This document shows positions 14,301 to 29,300 of a DNA stretch of 64,000 bases, in pieces (the stretch's first letter is position 1; each line of letters opens with the position of its first letter). The notes under the pieces were generated by a model, which was not told the origin of the DNA, did not search any database, and saw only the letters and a program-made list of their open reading frames with translations. Source of the DNA: Anastatus disparis (lineage: Eukaryota; Arthropoda; Insecta; Hymenoptera; Eupelmidae). Both the position numbers and the translations under genes were made by a program. Location: contig JAFFSR010000220.1 of NCBI GenBank assembly GCA_017163975.1, forward strand, positions 12,852,001 to 12,916,000, written 5' to 3'.

Positions 14301-17300
14301 AATCCTTATTACGCTCTAACTTTGGGAAAAAATAATATTTTTACATGCTATAACTACTAATTCGAAAGGATTTGAGCTTAGCTTTAATTTAAAAAAGTTT
14401 CAAGCTTGTAGCTATCGACGCTAAAGAACTATATGCGTTTAAAAATCTAGTAACTTTTTTAGTGATTTTCTTTAATTGCCTGTAACTAGGGAAATATTGA
14501 GTATTTATGACTATAACTTTAGCTTTTTCCATATTTTATCATCTGAAAACTTATCCCGAAGTTTGAGCAAAATCTGTGATCCGGAGGTGTGACACTCTCC
14601 TAGTAAGTAAAATGCATCAAGTATATAAGATAACATAAATATAAAGTATATAAAATCGATTTTTTATTATCAACCACAAGAAGAAAGATATATAGTTGGA
14701 GAGAAGCGTTATATGAACATTATTCGGCAAAAGGTTGCTAAAATTTTCACGTGTCGGATTTTGTTTGGACGAGGCAAGTTATACGAGGATTTAATTGCTT
14801 CGCGATGAAGAGTCTTTTGAGCGCGTTAATGCGACACGGAGGCGCACGCCGTCAAAACCTGATGATATTTTAATGGTGTGAAAACGCTTGCGAGTTTTAG
14901 TTGACTTGTGAAATTTACTCCTTTTTTTTTCAACTGAAAACTTTGATTAAAATGTTATAACTAAAGATCAAAATTTATATTTTTGTTTGTAACTTTTTAA
15001 AAATTATTTTTTTCAGTTTTTAATTTATGAAAAGAATTTGTTCATCGATTCATATACAGATAAAATAAAACCGTTGATTTATTTGGAAATTAATCATTTA
15101 GGTTAATTTTAGTATGATTCAACCGACATATGGGTACATGGAAAACTTTTAGATTCAAACTGACGTAATTGATGAAATCATCAATTGAAGAATGTTTTTA
15201 ACATTTACATATTACGAATCAAGGAGTTCAGAAATTTCATCCATACTTAATGTAAATTGTAAAAATTACGGGAAAAATTCAAATATTAATGAGATATAAT
15301 TCAATGTACTTTTAGGTATTTTAATCAATGCTAAAAAAGTTTTTAAATTACGTGATGATTTGACAATCACCAAATTCACTTTTAAGTTAAAATAATCAAT
15401 TCTATATTTTTAAATATAATAAATTATCATGAATTAATACCAATTTTAATGATATTTTGTATAATAAATAGTAAAAATAATTCAGCAAATATTGAAATTA
15501 GATTTAAAAAATTTTTAATAACGGTTTCAATACATAATTAAAAATAGAAGAAACAAACAAAAATTAAAAATCACAACACTTATGCTAGCGCGCTCGGTCG
15601 CACGTACGCATATGTATATTAAGAATTGGATAAAAATGATAATTTTAAAAAACATCGCAAGTGTTCAAAACAAGCTATTTATTTCGAAAAATTTGAGACA
15701 AGAAGTCCTTAGAAGAAAGCCACAGACGAACCGGCGCATTCCTTTTCGTTTTTAGGTATTCGCGTGTTTCGGCGTCGCGCATCAATTAAAAATAACGAGC
15801 AGTTCTATATATCCCCACATCCGAGGAAAATTCAAGCCCATGAACGGTTTGGTTATATACTGACGTCAAGAGAAAGCGAAAAAAGAAAAAGAGACAGAGA
15901 GAGAAAGAGGTCGAACATAAAATAGCTGTTCGCACACCGTATTTTCAGAATCTGGGTTAAGTCCGAGACGAACGGATTATAGACAAAATGGATTAGCCGC
16001 ACAGACGATGAACACTTTTCAACCCTTTTACAAAGATATTTCTCCTTCTTTGGCTCATGCCGAATAAAGATGCTGGAATTCAGTCTTAGAAAAATAATAT
16101 GATTTCCTGATTGATAAAATAATTATTATAAATTAAAATATTGCAATTTTACTAACTGATACGTCACTCTAAGCTATGATGAAAAATTAGTTCAAGAGAT
16201 GTTTTGATTTATTTAATTTGCCTTTTGAATAAAATATACTTATCGTATACTATTGTGTATGATGAATATTTTTAAAAAATATTTTAATTTTTATTCATTT
16301 TTATAATATTAATTAAAAATAATAATAAAGCCGACCTTTCGGTTTAAATTTTAAGCACATGTGTATAAAATTAAAAACACTTCTGTTGCACCAATTCATA
16401 ATTTTCGTTTTATTCACTCAATTAAATATTAAATTCAACAAACAAGCACAAAATGAATATCAAAATAAAATGGCGTTTTATACCCATTAAATTAATGAAC
16501 AAACAACGCATTGCACCAAAAGTGTGCATAATACTTACATTGATTTTAATATAACATACAAACATATTATATACAATTAAAAAAAAAGTCAGTGTACACG
16601 CCAGCTTGATTAATTCACTTGTGAAAAAAAATAAAGAAACGCATCGTCTAATTATTCGAATGGCTTTTTACGGTAATTATTCGTAATTTTATTTCCATCG
16701 GTATCACTTGCAATTTCATGCTATGCATTCCTCTATTATCGCTGGTCGAGAGAATCGTTTTGCCGAGTGTGCGCAGGGCTCTCTCGTGCAATCGCCTGTG
16801 CGAGATGTCGCAAAATGATAACCGAAGAAATTCTATTACTTAAATAACGATGATTTTAATAAGCTCTGTGTGTCGTGTGTTGCGTGCTTGCAAATAAAAA
16901 AGCTTGAATTTTGATGAAAGAAATGAAAAGGTATTTTTTGAATTACGAATAATTGATGAATTCGCAATTGTAAACGTTTTTTGCGGATGGAAGTATGCAA
17001 AATTGGTGACGTTTTTTTTTCTTACGGGATTCTTGGAATATTTTACGTGGACGTTGAAAATTTTATGAGAGTTAATAATGTTATTATAATGAATAATTCA
17101 AATTAGCAACTCATTTACATTTTCCCATTAAGTAATTAAAATTATAAAAGTTTTTGTCGCATTAAAAGTTTATTTTAAGAGCAATAAAAATTATCATAAA
17201 TTTTTGATTATTTTCACAAAATTAAAAGATTGGTGATACTTAAATTTTAACAAACTTATTAATTATAGAGTAAAAAAATCTCGTATAAGGATAGGGAAAA

Positions 17301-20300
17301 AAGATTGAAAGTCATTTTTTAACTATGAATTATTTTTCCTTGTTATTTCAATAATATATTGCTAAATTGTAAAGTAAAAAATTTAACGAAAAAAAAATTT
17401 GACATTGCAATATGTATAAAATATAAATCTCAAACTTTTTTGAATTGACAATGATAATCTGTTCAACTAATTGGCTTCTACTTGATTCCATTGTGACTTA
17501 AAAATTTAATTATGCTTACAATTTTATAATAAAATTTTTGTGAGAATAATGCTTTTTTGTTGATAGACTGTAAAAATATATACTTTTAATACTCATTTAG
17601 GTATATTCATTAATAAAAAGTAAGAACGAGGATAAAGATTAATGTCACTGTTAGTTTATTTTTAAATACACCCCTGCAATGAATTCTTTCAAAACTTAAT
17701 TCATTTGACTAAAACTTATTGCTTGAGTATATATTTATATATTAAGCTACGGACATAAATATGTTGCAGCGTGATGTGATGAGTTGCGCTATACGTTAAT
17801 ATTTGAGATCAGAAAAGCTCATCTTTATCCGACGTCTATAGTGGCATTACGAACAGACATAAAGCACGTTTAAGTTTATTATAGTTTCTATGGTTTATGT
17901 ATTTAAAATGGAAAGAAAATATTTTTAAGATTTTAAAAGTATATTTGCTGATGAGCCAAGTGTCTATTGATATTGAAATATTCATAATATTAGTTTTTTT
18001 TTTAATTATATAAACTGTAGAGAAAATAATAAATTTAGATATATTTTATATTTTTTGTTGTACAATCATAGAGATATATGATATATTAGACAAGTTCCTT
18101 TGATTTCAAGTATAAATATACATCACAGTTTGCCATATATTTGTGGAAAGAAATAAAAGACAGAATCTAAGAATTTGTTAATCAAACCTAAGAAAAAGAA
18201 GATGAAGAAACATAACTTAAACTGATACGTGTAAAGGTGTTAAGTAATCGAATTGCAATGAAGTAATTATTTGTATTTCGATAGATAAATATTAAACGAA
18301 ATGATTAATAATATTCATTAGAATTTTGAAAAATTATTCCCTATAAAACACATATTATTTTTAATGCGCAATTAAAAAAAATATAAATTTGCTAATTTTA
18401 AACTTGTGAATTTGTACAACGATATTAATATAATCCTATTAATAAGCGAAATTTAATATTCCTCATATTTCCTACGAAAATGTTAAACGCTGAAACAATA
18501 ATAATATAATAAAATAGGGAAATCCCCTCGCTGGTCAATTGATAAGAATTTTATAAAACAGGGAAAGCCCCTCGCTGTTCAATTAAGTAAGTCCAAGAAT
18601 TACCAGAAACGGTGGAACAAGAACCGTTGAAATTCATTGAATACAGGAAAATAGTCATAACGTCAATCCTTTGTGTATTTAGCATCTTGAAATACGCGAT
18701 TATCAAGTTTATGATGCATACGATTTGAAATTTATTTTTTTTATCCTTTGTTTTAACTCTTTCATAAAAATTAAAATTTATTATTTACTTTAAATGTATA
18801 CAAAGTTACCTGGAAGACAGCTTTACACTGACTATAAAATAATAATGAGAAGTTCTAAGTACTAGTAAATTATACTATTATCCATAAAAACAGTTTTAAA
18901 ATTTTTCAATGCTTTATTTCAATGCATGAAAACTCGTTTAAATATAAATAGTTTATTATAAATGTACAAATATTATTGTAAATTACTTTAATAAAAATAA
19001 TTGTATTTACTTTGTAAAAATGAAGAAATCTTTTTCAATAAAAATTAATTTAAAAAGATTGAAGAAAAAGTTTTAGAAACGAAAAAAAGGTTAATTGATT
19101 CAAAAAATAGAAATGATGGTTTGCTCGATGCGAATATTTTTATTGCAAGTGTAGAGTGACGAAAGGTTTTGTTTTTATTGCATCATTTGCCTAATTAATT
19201 AAGCAGCGTGCAGTACAATATTCAATAAATTGAAATTAATATTGAAATTATAAAATTTTAATTGCAAATAATTTAAATCTTTTTGAAAAATTTAATAATT
19301 AAAATTTTATCGTACATAATATTAAGTTGTGCATGTGTTCTACTTTTTTAAATATTTATTTATTTCCGAGTCAAAAAATTAAATTTAAAGTATATTGTTA
19401 ATTTTAATAAGAGCTTTTTTCTGAAATTTCAGTGCATTTTGTATAAATTATAATAATTATAATAAATTTTGTTTATATTATAAAACGGTAAAGCAATGAA
19501 TAAATATAATTGAAAATTTAATGGTTCTATCAAACAATAAACATTTGTATCTTATTCATGTTATTTTATTTTTATTCATACAATCATATTATTTGATAAT
19601 AAAGTTTGAAGTTCGATAATTCTCAATAAATTAAATTAATAGCCATAGGTGTACGTGCAATTAGTCTATTACAAACAAGAAAATAAATTTCCATGAATTT
19701 TTCAGGTCAGCGTTTTGTAGAATTGCACTTTTGTTTTGTTTTTTTTATTTTTTCACCGTGTCGCGACGAAAGACGTCATTCCACGTCATATATGCTAATA
19801 ATTGATGCATGAATATGCCCGGTATAATTTAATGTTTTGAACGTTGATTCGATACTATAACGTAAATCAAGTGGCCAACGTAAAAGAGAATAGTCGTAAA
19901 AAAAATTTTTATATCGTCAATGTACGGGCATACACGTTTCTATTTTTTTTTCTTTCAATACAGCAAATTATTTTTGTTTGTTAAAGCACAATTTATTTAA
20001 GCAAAGAATTAGGATATGATTATCGATATGCTTAACATAAAGTTACTATCATGTATTTTATTTTAATAAAAATTATGATACTTTTATGAAAAAAATAAAT
20101 TTTTAAAAAATAAATCTGTATGACAAAGTAATCAAATTCGATTGTTAGTCAACTACTGATCATCAGATAAATGTAATGAATCATTATTATGTACAAAGTG
20201 TGTTAATTTGATTCTTATCTTGTTTTAGTAATGTTATTAAGTACATTTTTTGCATAACAATATATTTTATTGATATTTATTTAAAATTCAAACAATAAAC

Positions 20301-23300
20301 TTAAGTCCTTATATATTAAATAATTAAGATCCTAATTAATAAAAATACTATAAATTTGAAATTTAATTGAATAATCAATGTTTGTTTGTATTTAGTGTAA
20401 TACTCAATGTTTGTTTGTATTTAGTGTAATACTCAATGTTAAATAAAAATATTAAGAAGCCAAATAAGAAATTAAAAGCAATGCATATTTATCATATGAT
20501 ACATAGAAATATCAATTAGCTCTTAGAAATATTTGATATTTATACATATTTTTCCTATGTATTTGACGCATTTTGATCAATTAAAAAAAATATCACGATA
20601 GAATATCGTGTTTTTGCCCGTACAAATGAGTAAATTGAGTGCGCTTTAAATATCACAGACCTCTAAATTAATATAATTTTACAATTAATATCCACTAATT
20701 TTGCACATGCAACGTGAAAAGATTAAATCTTTTCAAAATGCACGATAAATTTGTGCTAGTTATATTCAAATTTCATACTTGCGGATTAAGGTGAATGGAA
20801 AAATATTAACATTTCAGAAAAAAAAAATAATAAAAATAAGCTGATATAATTATATTCACAATACGACAGAAAATCCGGATTAAACATTAAAAGTATAAGA
20901 TCAGTGAGCGAATAAGTGAGAGGAAGCAAGTGGAAGAGCAAGAGAGAGAGAGAAGCGCGATTTGTCAATCGTTCGCGCGTCGGAATGTCAATGAAGCTTA
21001 GTAGTATCGGCCATAGTTAAAAAAAAAAAGCAGAAAAAGGATCTCTCTTTCTCCTCTTTCTCTCAGCTAATTTTCGTATCGAACGTGGGAAAGAGAAATC
21101 CTCTCTCTCTTCATTTGATAGACTTTAAAAGAAAAGGTTACACAAAGAGGGAGAGATATTTTCCACCTCCTTGTTTTCTTTTTTTTTCCGTTTCGTTTTT
21201 TTTTTTTACAAGTCGATTCGTTCCGCTTAGAATATTTTATAACGGTTAAAATAATCGCGCTGTTAAGACGCGCGTGAGAAAAAGAAGAAGTAGGGAGAAA
21301 TTGCGATTAAATACACATACACACGTACGTATATATATATATTAATGGCGATGTATAGACTTATGTAATTGTGTAAATTTTAAAGAAATTTATACACGTA
21401 TATTCACGCGTATTGATGTATTGAAGAATTTGTTTTTTCTTTCTTTCTTTTTTTTTGCGTAAAGAGATGAATGGTATGCTAAAGTTTTTGGAATGAACTG
21501 AGATTCATTGATCAAAGTCGTTTTACTTGTGCGGTTTTGGGTTACCAAAGCGTTTAACCTCTTTCCCCAGTATATAACTAAACGAGTTTTACGTGTGTAT
21601 ATACATATATATTTTAAAAGAAGTGAATTATTTTGTTTCCTCAATAAGAAAGTTTTGTTTGACTTAACGTAGGTGAAAGGAATTTTTAAGATGAAATTGA
21701 AATCAATCGAAGCCTACTGAAAATTTTACAATTGAAAAAATAGAATTTTTTTTCATCGATATTTTCAATTTTATGTGTTTATTGAATTAATAAATGATAT
21801 TTAACATATTTTACAATTAAATTTATAAGACTGAATAAACGATATATAGCCAGTACATTTTTTTAAGATACGGTTGTTTTATCATATCTACGTATATTAT
21901 TTTCAATTTCAAAAAATTTTAAAACCAGTTAATTTTTTTACATAATATTGAAAGTAAAAGTTTTAACACGTTGTTGAAAATAAACGTAACAAATGATCGA
22001 TGGCCAATAATTGACTATCGCACTGAACACTAAAATCAAAAGTAAAATTAATATTTTTAAGCTCTAAACAAATAATATCAAAAACAATAAATTATCGTAC
22101 AATAAAATTTTAAAACAAACCTTAATTTAAAAAGCAAAGCAAAACTCATAATCATAAAGTTCACGTTGTTGTTTTTTTTCTTTTAGATCAGAAACTTTTG
22201 AAAGAGTTTAATATGGGACGCATATAACCATAGTAAAGATAAGCATTCGGTATATATATACAAGACTCTATTAAAATTGTATATGCAAGTAGTAGGTAGG
22301 TAGTAATAGTATAGCAGCAACTTGCAGGCAGCCTTATAAATCAGGCATTAACAAGGAAAGTCTATAAGAAACCTTATTGAGACTTAGAAATAAACGAATG
22401 AATGGAGACATCTGTATTGAGAATTAAAATTAAAATTGCTTTATTTATAAGCCAATCGCTTTTTCCTTAAATTGATTGAATTATAATAACCGCTGTATAT
22501 TAAAAAAATTTATTTTTTTCTTTTATTTTTCGTATGTGTATTTCAATATTTCATTCGAATACATGTATTACACGTGTACAAATATATAACTTTATTATTA
22601 TTACTTTTTGTAACGCTAGGCGGATAAGATTACGTTTCTATTGAATCAAAATTGTCTTTTTTTTAAATTTATTTCAATTCATTAATTTTGTCGTTATAAA
22701 TCGTCACGTTTTAAAGTTTATTTATTTTATTTATTGATATAGTTTGTAAATGCGTAATATATGAATATCGGAATAATCATATACAATATATTTTTAATTA
22801 AAAAGTTTTGAACAAGCAAAATTAAAAAGTTTGGATAGATAAGTTTACCAATTCATATTAAGAAAGAAGCATTTCTATTTTACAAAAAAAATTTTTAAAT
22901 GGAAACTACATGATAAAATTAAATTTTAATGTTTTTATTATTTAATATAACATGAGGCCTCAGTGGCTTAGTCGGTAGAGTAATGGATTCTTAATCTCGA
23001 GGTCCCGAGTTCGAATCCCGCTCTCGGCGGCTGATTGATACAAGCACCACTGTACTAGTAACAAGTGCTTTGTTGAGAAACACACTAAAGACCTCCGTCG
23101 CTAATTAACATCACAACTATAGCATAAATACAGCGACGTTAAATAAAAAAAAAAAAATGTTTGTGGTCCTGGTGTGAATCTATTTCATTGTTTTGTCGTT
23201 AATCAATTAATTGTATTTAAAGTTATATTTATATTTTTGACTTTTTTTTCTATTGAGTTGAAGTTTATTGTCGACATTTCGCGAACAATGCAGGTCATTT

Positions 23301-26300
23301 CTTCAGGGCTGAAATGAGATTGAAGTACTGAGCTGTTGTGTTAACCAGACGTTGACAATCAACTACAGCTCCATTTGATTTAAAACCGAAATACTATAAA
23401 CATATCATGCATATGAGTATGCGTGTTACATCGCTAATAAAACGTTGTAACATTTTAATAACATTAACAATTTTTTAATTCCATCCTTTTCCATGTAGGG
23501 GGTAACCTGTTAATATTTAAATAATATTAATAATTACTTTTTAAATATTCCTTTTTTCCAAACAACTAAACTTCTTCATTTGAACATTTTAAAAAATATT
23601 ACAATTAATTTTGCATTTACTGTTAGATCAAATAACATAACAAGACTTGTAAAAAAACCTTTTGTCGGTAAGATCGAGGTGTTTTTCATTAGCTGGTTAA
23701 CCGTATATCTTAATTAATATCATTTAAAATTAAAACATTTTTTTTTCTCCACTCGCTCTTCGTTCGGTCAATTTTTTTATAATAAAAACTACAGCATTTT
23801 GTTCAATTAAATGTATACAAAATCTCTTGTATAATTAAACGAGTGAAAAAAAAGGAATAGCAACTTAATAATGTCCGTAAGCCATGTGCTCACTAATTAT
23901 TCAAAAAGATAAAGAAACCCGAACCTCTCCTCTTTATTTATACTAATTAAACTTGAACAAACAAAGTGTGCGCAATTTTTTTCGAAAAAAAGGAACTAAA
24001 AAAACAACACGATAATAAAAAGCTATATATTATACAATGAGAACGAAGGGAAGAGATTTTTATTAGAGCTACGTGCTGCAGTGTTAGGTTAACAGGTACA
24101 AAAGGACATTGCGTGAGCTTTATATCAAAATTTATTCCTTTAGTTAGTCAAATGATTAATAAAAGATGAGAAATTGTAGCGAGCGCCAAGTTTTTTATAC
24201 ATTTTTTTATATTTTAGCTCAAAACAACGTAAACACATTTTTGTTATTAAACAAGATAAACAAATTATAAAAGGGATTTAGTTTTATAATTTTTTTGTTA
24301 CTTTACAGAAACAGTTATGAATTCACACGTTGAAAGATATAATAAATTTAAATTATATCATTATAAAAATAAAATTAAAATTAAATTTACATTTATTGTA
24401 ACGATAAAAACAATTTTTTATTATTTTTGGAATTTAAATTTTCTTTTTTTTTTAATTAATGTAAACATTAAAATGTAGCTGGAGGATTGATTGAAACGTA
24501 AAAGTTATACTTTACATCGCGAAATTTTCTTTTGTAGCTTGCGGCTAAATCTTTTATTTAAGACGAGAAAAGAATAAGTGAAGCAGTAAAGTGGTTTATT
24601 AGGTTTACATAAAATTTTGTAACAGCTGCAGAGAGGAAAAGTCTGTTACAGACACGGTATTTTGTAAGGCTTTTACAAAAAGGAAAAAAAGGAAAGAGAG
24701 AATTCTCCGTACTTTTTTTTTAAACATAAATCTTTATGCTTTTTTGTTAATCATTATAAATTTACATTTTATTTGTAAATATTGTATAATGTTATGTACA
24801 CGTAATTTGTAATTTTATGTAATCACGTAAATTGTCATCAAAAGAAAAGAATAAAAAGAAAAAAAAATAAGAATTAGTGTTAAACTCGAAGTTAAAACTT
24901 TTCAAAAATCAGCAAATCGGCTGAGAATTTATTTTATTACTTTTACTGGTGAAAGAAAAGTTTTTCTTGCTTTAAAAGTAAAGGTTTGTTTTCTTTACGA
25001 TGCGCCGTAAAATGTATTGGCAACAATTTCGATATAAAGTTCAATGTGTGTTTTGCGTCGTTTTGGTACGATGCAAAATAGCGCGAAAGGTACTTGATAA
25101 AAAAAAGAACAACAAAATTCTTGGACCTTTTTTGGATGTAATCCAAGATTTTTTTTGCTCCTTTTTTTTTACATTGTATAAACCGGCAAAACTCAATCGA
25201 TTTGAGTAAATTCGTAATCGTCCGGAAATAAATAAGTACATTGCGGGATGTTAACTGAAATTGCATCGATGCAAAATAAATAAATTATAAAACGAACCAC
25301 GTACGTATATATACATATATATACACACACACACACATATATATACGTGTATGTAAAATATTAAAAAGAGTGAAAGGGTTCAAAATTTTAATTTTAATTT
25401 TAGACTTAATTTTAATAAACATGAAATATGTATATCAATTTATTAGCTATTGATTTTTAAACATATTATAGTAATACAGAATGATTTGATAATTTTTAAA
25501 ATTTAAAACAATTTCAAAATTTACAAAGTTTATAATTTTGTGTGGTTCAAATTTATAAATTCTTAAAATTTTAATATTAGATAAGCCATATAAAAAAAGT
25601 TTTTGAAATTGCGTTATTAAGCGAATAACGTAATTTAAAAACTATATTAACGTAATAAAAAAAAATTGTTTAGATAACTTATCAGACATCAATGAAAATG
25701 GGTTTTATATAAATATAAAAGGTGAAAACGTGTTGTTTTGACTTTTTCAAGGATTACGCGCTTCTAATAAAATGGTTATACGTAATACCATTCATATTTT
25801 TTTACACACGATTCAATTTTCGACCGCACGTCAAATAGTACTTAAAAATTATATATAGCGTCATCGTTATTTTCCAAATGAAAATCAAATTAATTTAATA
25901 AAATGTAATTATTATAAAAAATAATTATGATTTTTAAAAATTTTGTTTTAATATTTTGTAATATTGCTTGTATTTTTTAAATATTTTAATTTTTTGCGCT
26001 TAATTTCGCGCTTATCATCGGCCAATCGCATTCTTATTGAATCGCAGTACAGAATTGACTAGTAAAATTCCACCGAGATCTCACTTCCAATCAATCAGTT
26101 TATTTTTTTTTAAGAAAAATTTGCATTTTCATTTATAGCAAAATAAACATCCACGTATATAAATTTATACTATATATTACCTCATCAAATGACAGCCGCA
26201 TTTATTCTTAGCAAAAAAAGAAAAAAAAAACTAGTAATTTAAGGTCAATAGACTCAAGTATTTTTTAATATATCAATCAATCACAAAAGTAAACAGGATG

Positions 26301-29300
26301 GAATTCCGACGGCTTTTAAAATATATGCGAGCAAATTAAAAAAAATAAGCCTGGAAAACAAAAGAAAATGATTGAATGAAATCAATTCAAATAAAAATGT
26401 TGTTAATAAAGAGAGAAAAAAAATCAACCAAAAGAATAATTAATACGCAATAAGCATACGGGAAAATGAACAAAGAAGGAAATGTACGAGACGAAGTGTA
26501 TTGTGCGAAGCAGAAAAAAAAGCTTAATGAAATAAAGATTGCATGTACATGCATATTTGAAAGAAATAAAAAAAAAAGGAAGAAGAAATAAACTGGCGAA
26601 TAAAAGAAAGACAAATTACAGCCTGAGAGAAAATTTTTTGCTTTTACATTCTTTTATTTTATTTTATTTCTTTTTTTGTTTTGGGTGGTAATGTGTTGTG
26701 ATGTATAATTATCACTTAAAGAGAAAAGTAGTAGTTGTATGTCTTGTCATAAGTAAATGTATCGTCATTAAATATCCAATAAAAATTATCTTTCTCAAAA
26801 ATCTTACTTTGACATTATTGGTAATAGTAATAATTAATTTGACATTTTAAAAAATCCTTTTTTAACTTTAACGATATCTCGTGATATACATGTAAATGTG
26901 CTATAATTTATATATTTCAGATAAATTAATACATTAACAAAAAACATTTTTTTTTTATCCACGTAGAAAGTATTCATTTTGTTAATTACTGTAATTTGTA
27001 AAATAAAACGTTAAAAATACCTGTTGATTATATAATTATTTCAACTAAATGACTATTAAAAAAAGAACAGGAGAATTGGGTTTAACTCTTTTTGTGAAGT
27101 CGAAAAGTGTACCATATTTTTCAATACGTTAATTATTATCATTTTTACAGAGTATTAGATTCTAACTAATAGATCAGTACAGTCCTATTGATAGCATACT
27201 GCATTGAGAAAGAAATCTTTAGACATAATATTTTCATTTTTAATTTTAATTTTTTTTCGTTTTTCATATTTTTTTATATGATGAAAATTATAAATTTTTA
27301 GAAATCTACGTGATATCAATGGTTTAAGTATTGACTAAAGCATTTTATCTTCATTGCAGAAAGTATTCAAATAACATCGTACCCATTCATAAAATTATAT
27401 TATTTAAATCATTGTGTATGAAAATTTAAATGTCATCAATTAATTACTAACATATTAATTTTATAATGTTCATTTAGTCTTAAGTACTAATCATTGCAAT
27501 TATTTATAGATTCCATGCATGATTTGAATGTAAAATCAAAATAATAAAAATTTTTTTTTCTATGTTTCAGGCAAACACACCTAAAAATGAATGTCCAGTT
27601 TGTGAAAAAGACTGTCCTACAAGACTGACTAAACCTGATGAAAAATTATGTTGGAATAAACAACATTGCCAAAAGAGTAAGATATTATGTTATTAATTAT
27701 TTTTATTCGTGTATATTTATTTGAAAATTAATTTTAAAATATTATTTATTTTATGGGTTTAGAAAAAAATGTTTATTTATTGTAATATACTATAATATTG
27801 TAAGAGACAGAAAGTTATTTTTTAAATTTATAAATTATAGTTTTTTTAAAAATTTTTTACCAAAATTTAAATATTTTCTTATGGGTAAAAAATGTAAAAT
27901 TAAACATATAATACAATTTTCAGAAAAATCGTTCTAACATATTTAATTTTTTATTAATTTTACGCATTTTTTTTTAAATTTAAGAATTAAACTTTTAATA
28001 AGAATATTATTAATGAACAAGCGCAAAAAAAAAATAATCTAATCTTTAATTTGCTTTATCAGTCTGCGGCAAATGCGGAGAAAGGGCATGCACAGACAGC
28101 GGCGAATGTTGTCATCCGTCTTGTTTAGGCGGTTGTAGTGGTCCAACATCGAGCGATTGTCATGTATGCCGCGATGTCATAGTCAACGATACCCAGTGCG
28201 TCGATAGCTGTCCACCAGATACGTACGAGTATTTAAATCGTCGCTGTACAACGGAAAGAGAATGTCGCGATATGAAAAAGCCACGTGAAATGATGAACAA
28301 CGAAGTGCGCAACACACCGTACAAACCGTTTGGCAACAGATGCATTCTCGACTGTCCACCTGGTTATCAAGAAGTTTTGGAAGATGGTAAAAAAGGTATG
28401 CTATATGTTTATTTTTTAAAACTATTTTTGATTTTTGGATGCAGAATTTATTTAATTTTATTCTAATTAAATTTCAATATTTACAGATCATTATTCATGC
28501 AAAGAATGCAACGGGCCATGTTTCAAGGAATGCGCAGGTGGTGTAATTGACAATATCGCAACAATTCAAAAATATCGAGGATGTACTTATATCAATGGTA
28601 GCTTAGAAATAGTAATGCGCGACGGTCACAACGTCGTTAAAGAGCTCGAGGACAGTTTGAGCGACATCGAAATCATAACCGGTTATCTTAAAATATTTCG
28701 CAGTTACCCTCTGATATCTTTGAACTTTTTGAAAAATCTCACCGAAATACGCGGTGAGGTACTCGACATGACTTATTATACTCTTACCGTTCTCGACAAT
28801 CAAAATTTACAAGAACTTTGGAATTGGACTCAACGGAAAACATTGAAAATCCTCGCTAAGAACGCAGAGCCCAAAGTAGCTTTTCATTACAATCCTAAGC
28901 TTTGTTTACAGGTTTGTTGAATGGAAACTTCAAATAGAAGCCTTTCCATTATTACTAAATAAATATAATAAATTTTTTGTTTTTTATTTGTTATAGACAA
29001 TCGAGGAGTTACGAATAAAGACAAATTTGAAAAAGTTTACAAACGTCGAGGTGTCATCGACGAGTAACGGTGACAAGGTTGCTTGCAACATAACCGAGCT
29101 TAGAACTAAAATAACAACAATATCATCTAAAGCAGCAATAATTGCCTGGGAACCATTTAATCATTACGACAAACGTTCCCTTCTTGGTTACGTTGTTTAT
29201 ATGAAAGAGGCGCCTGTTAAAAATGTCAGCATGTACGAATCGAGAGACGCTTGCGGCGGCGATGGCTGGAAAATAACTGATGTCGGAGCTACGCCCGATA

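Larger units (their letters stand above)
4486..27570 (+). other. Giant InR intron (23 kb) rich in repeats
   Basis: No host coding exon is supported here; open frames are short, low-complexity and lack splice support. It contains an inverted-repeat MITE (5.5 kb), SINEs (11.0 and 23.0 kb), a Helentron-like element (11.8-13.0 kb), a 655-bp palindrome (13.9-14.6 kb), short tandem duplications (18.5 and 20.4 kb) and a few GC-richer islands (about 6,090-6,230, 8,090-8,290, 15,570-15,990, 16,740-16,810 and 20,930-21,300) that could be regulatory. The rest is AT-rich sequence with simple repeats and poly(A)/(T) runs. Confidence 0.7.
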
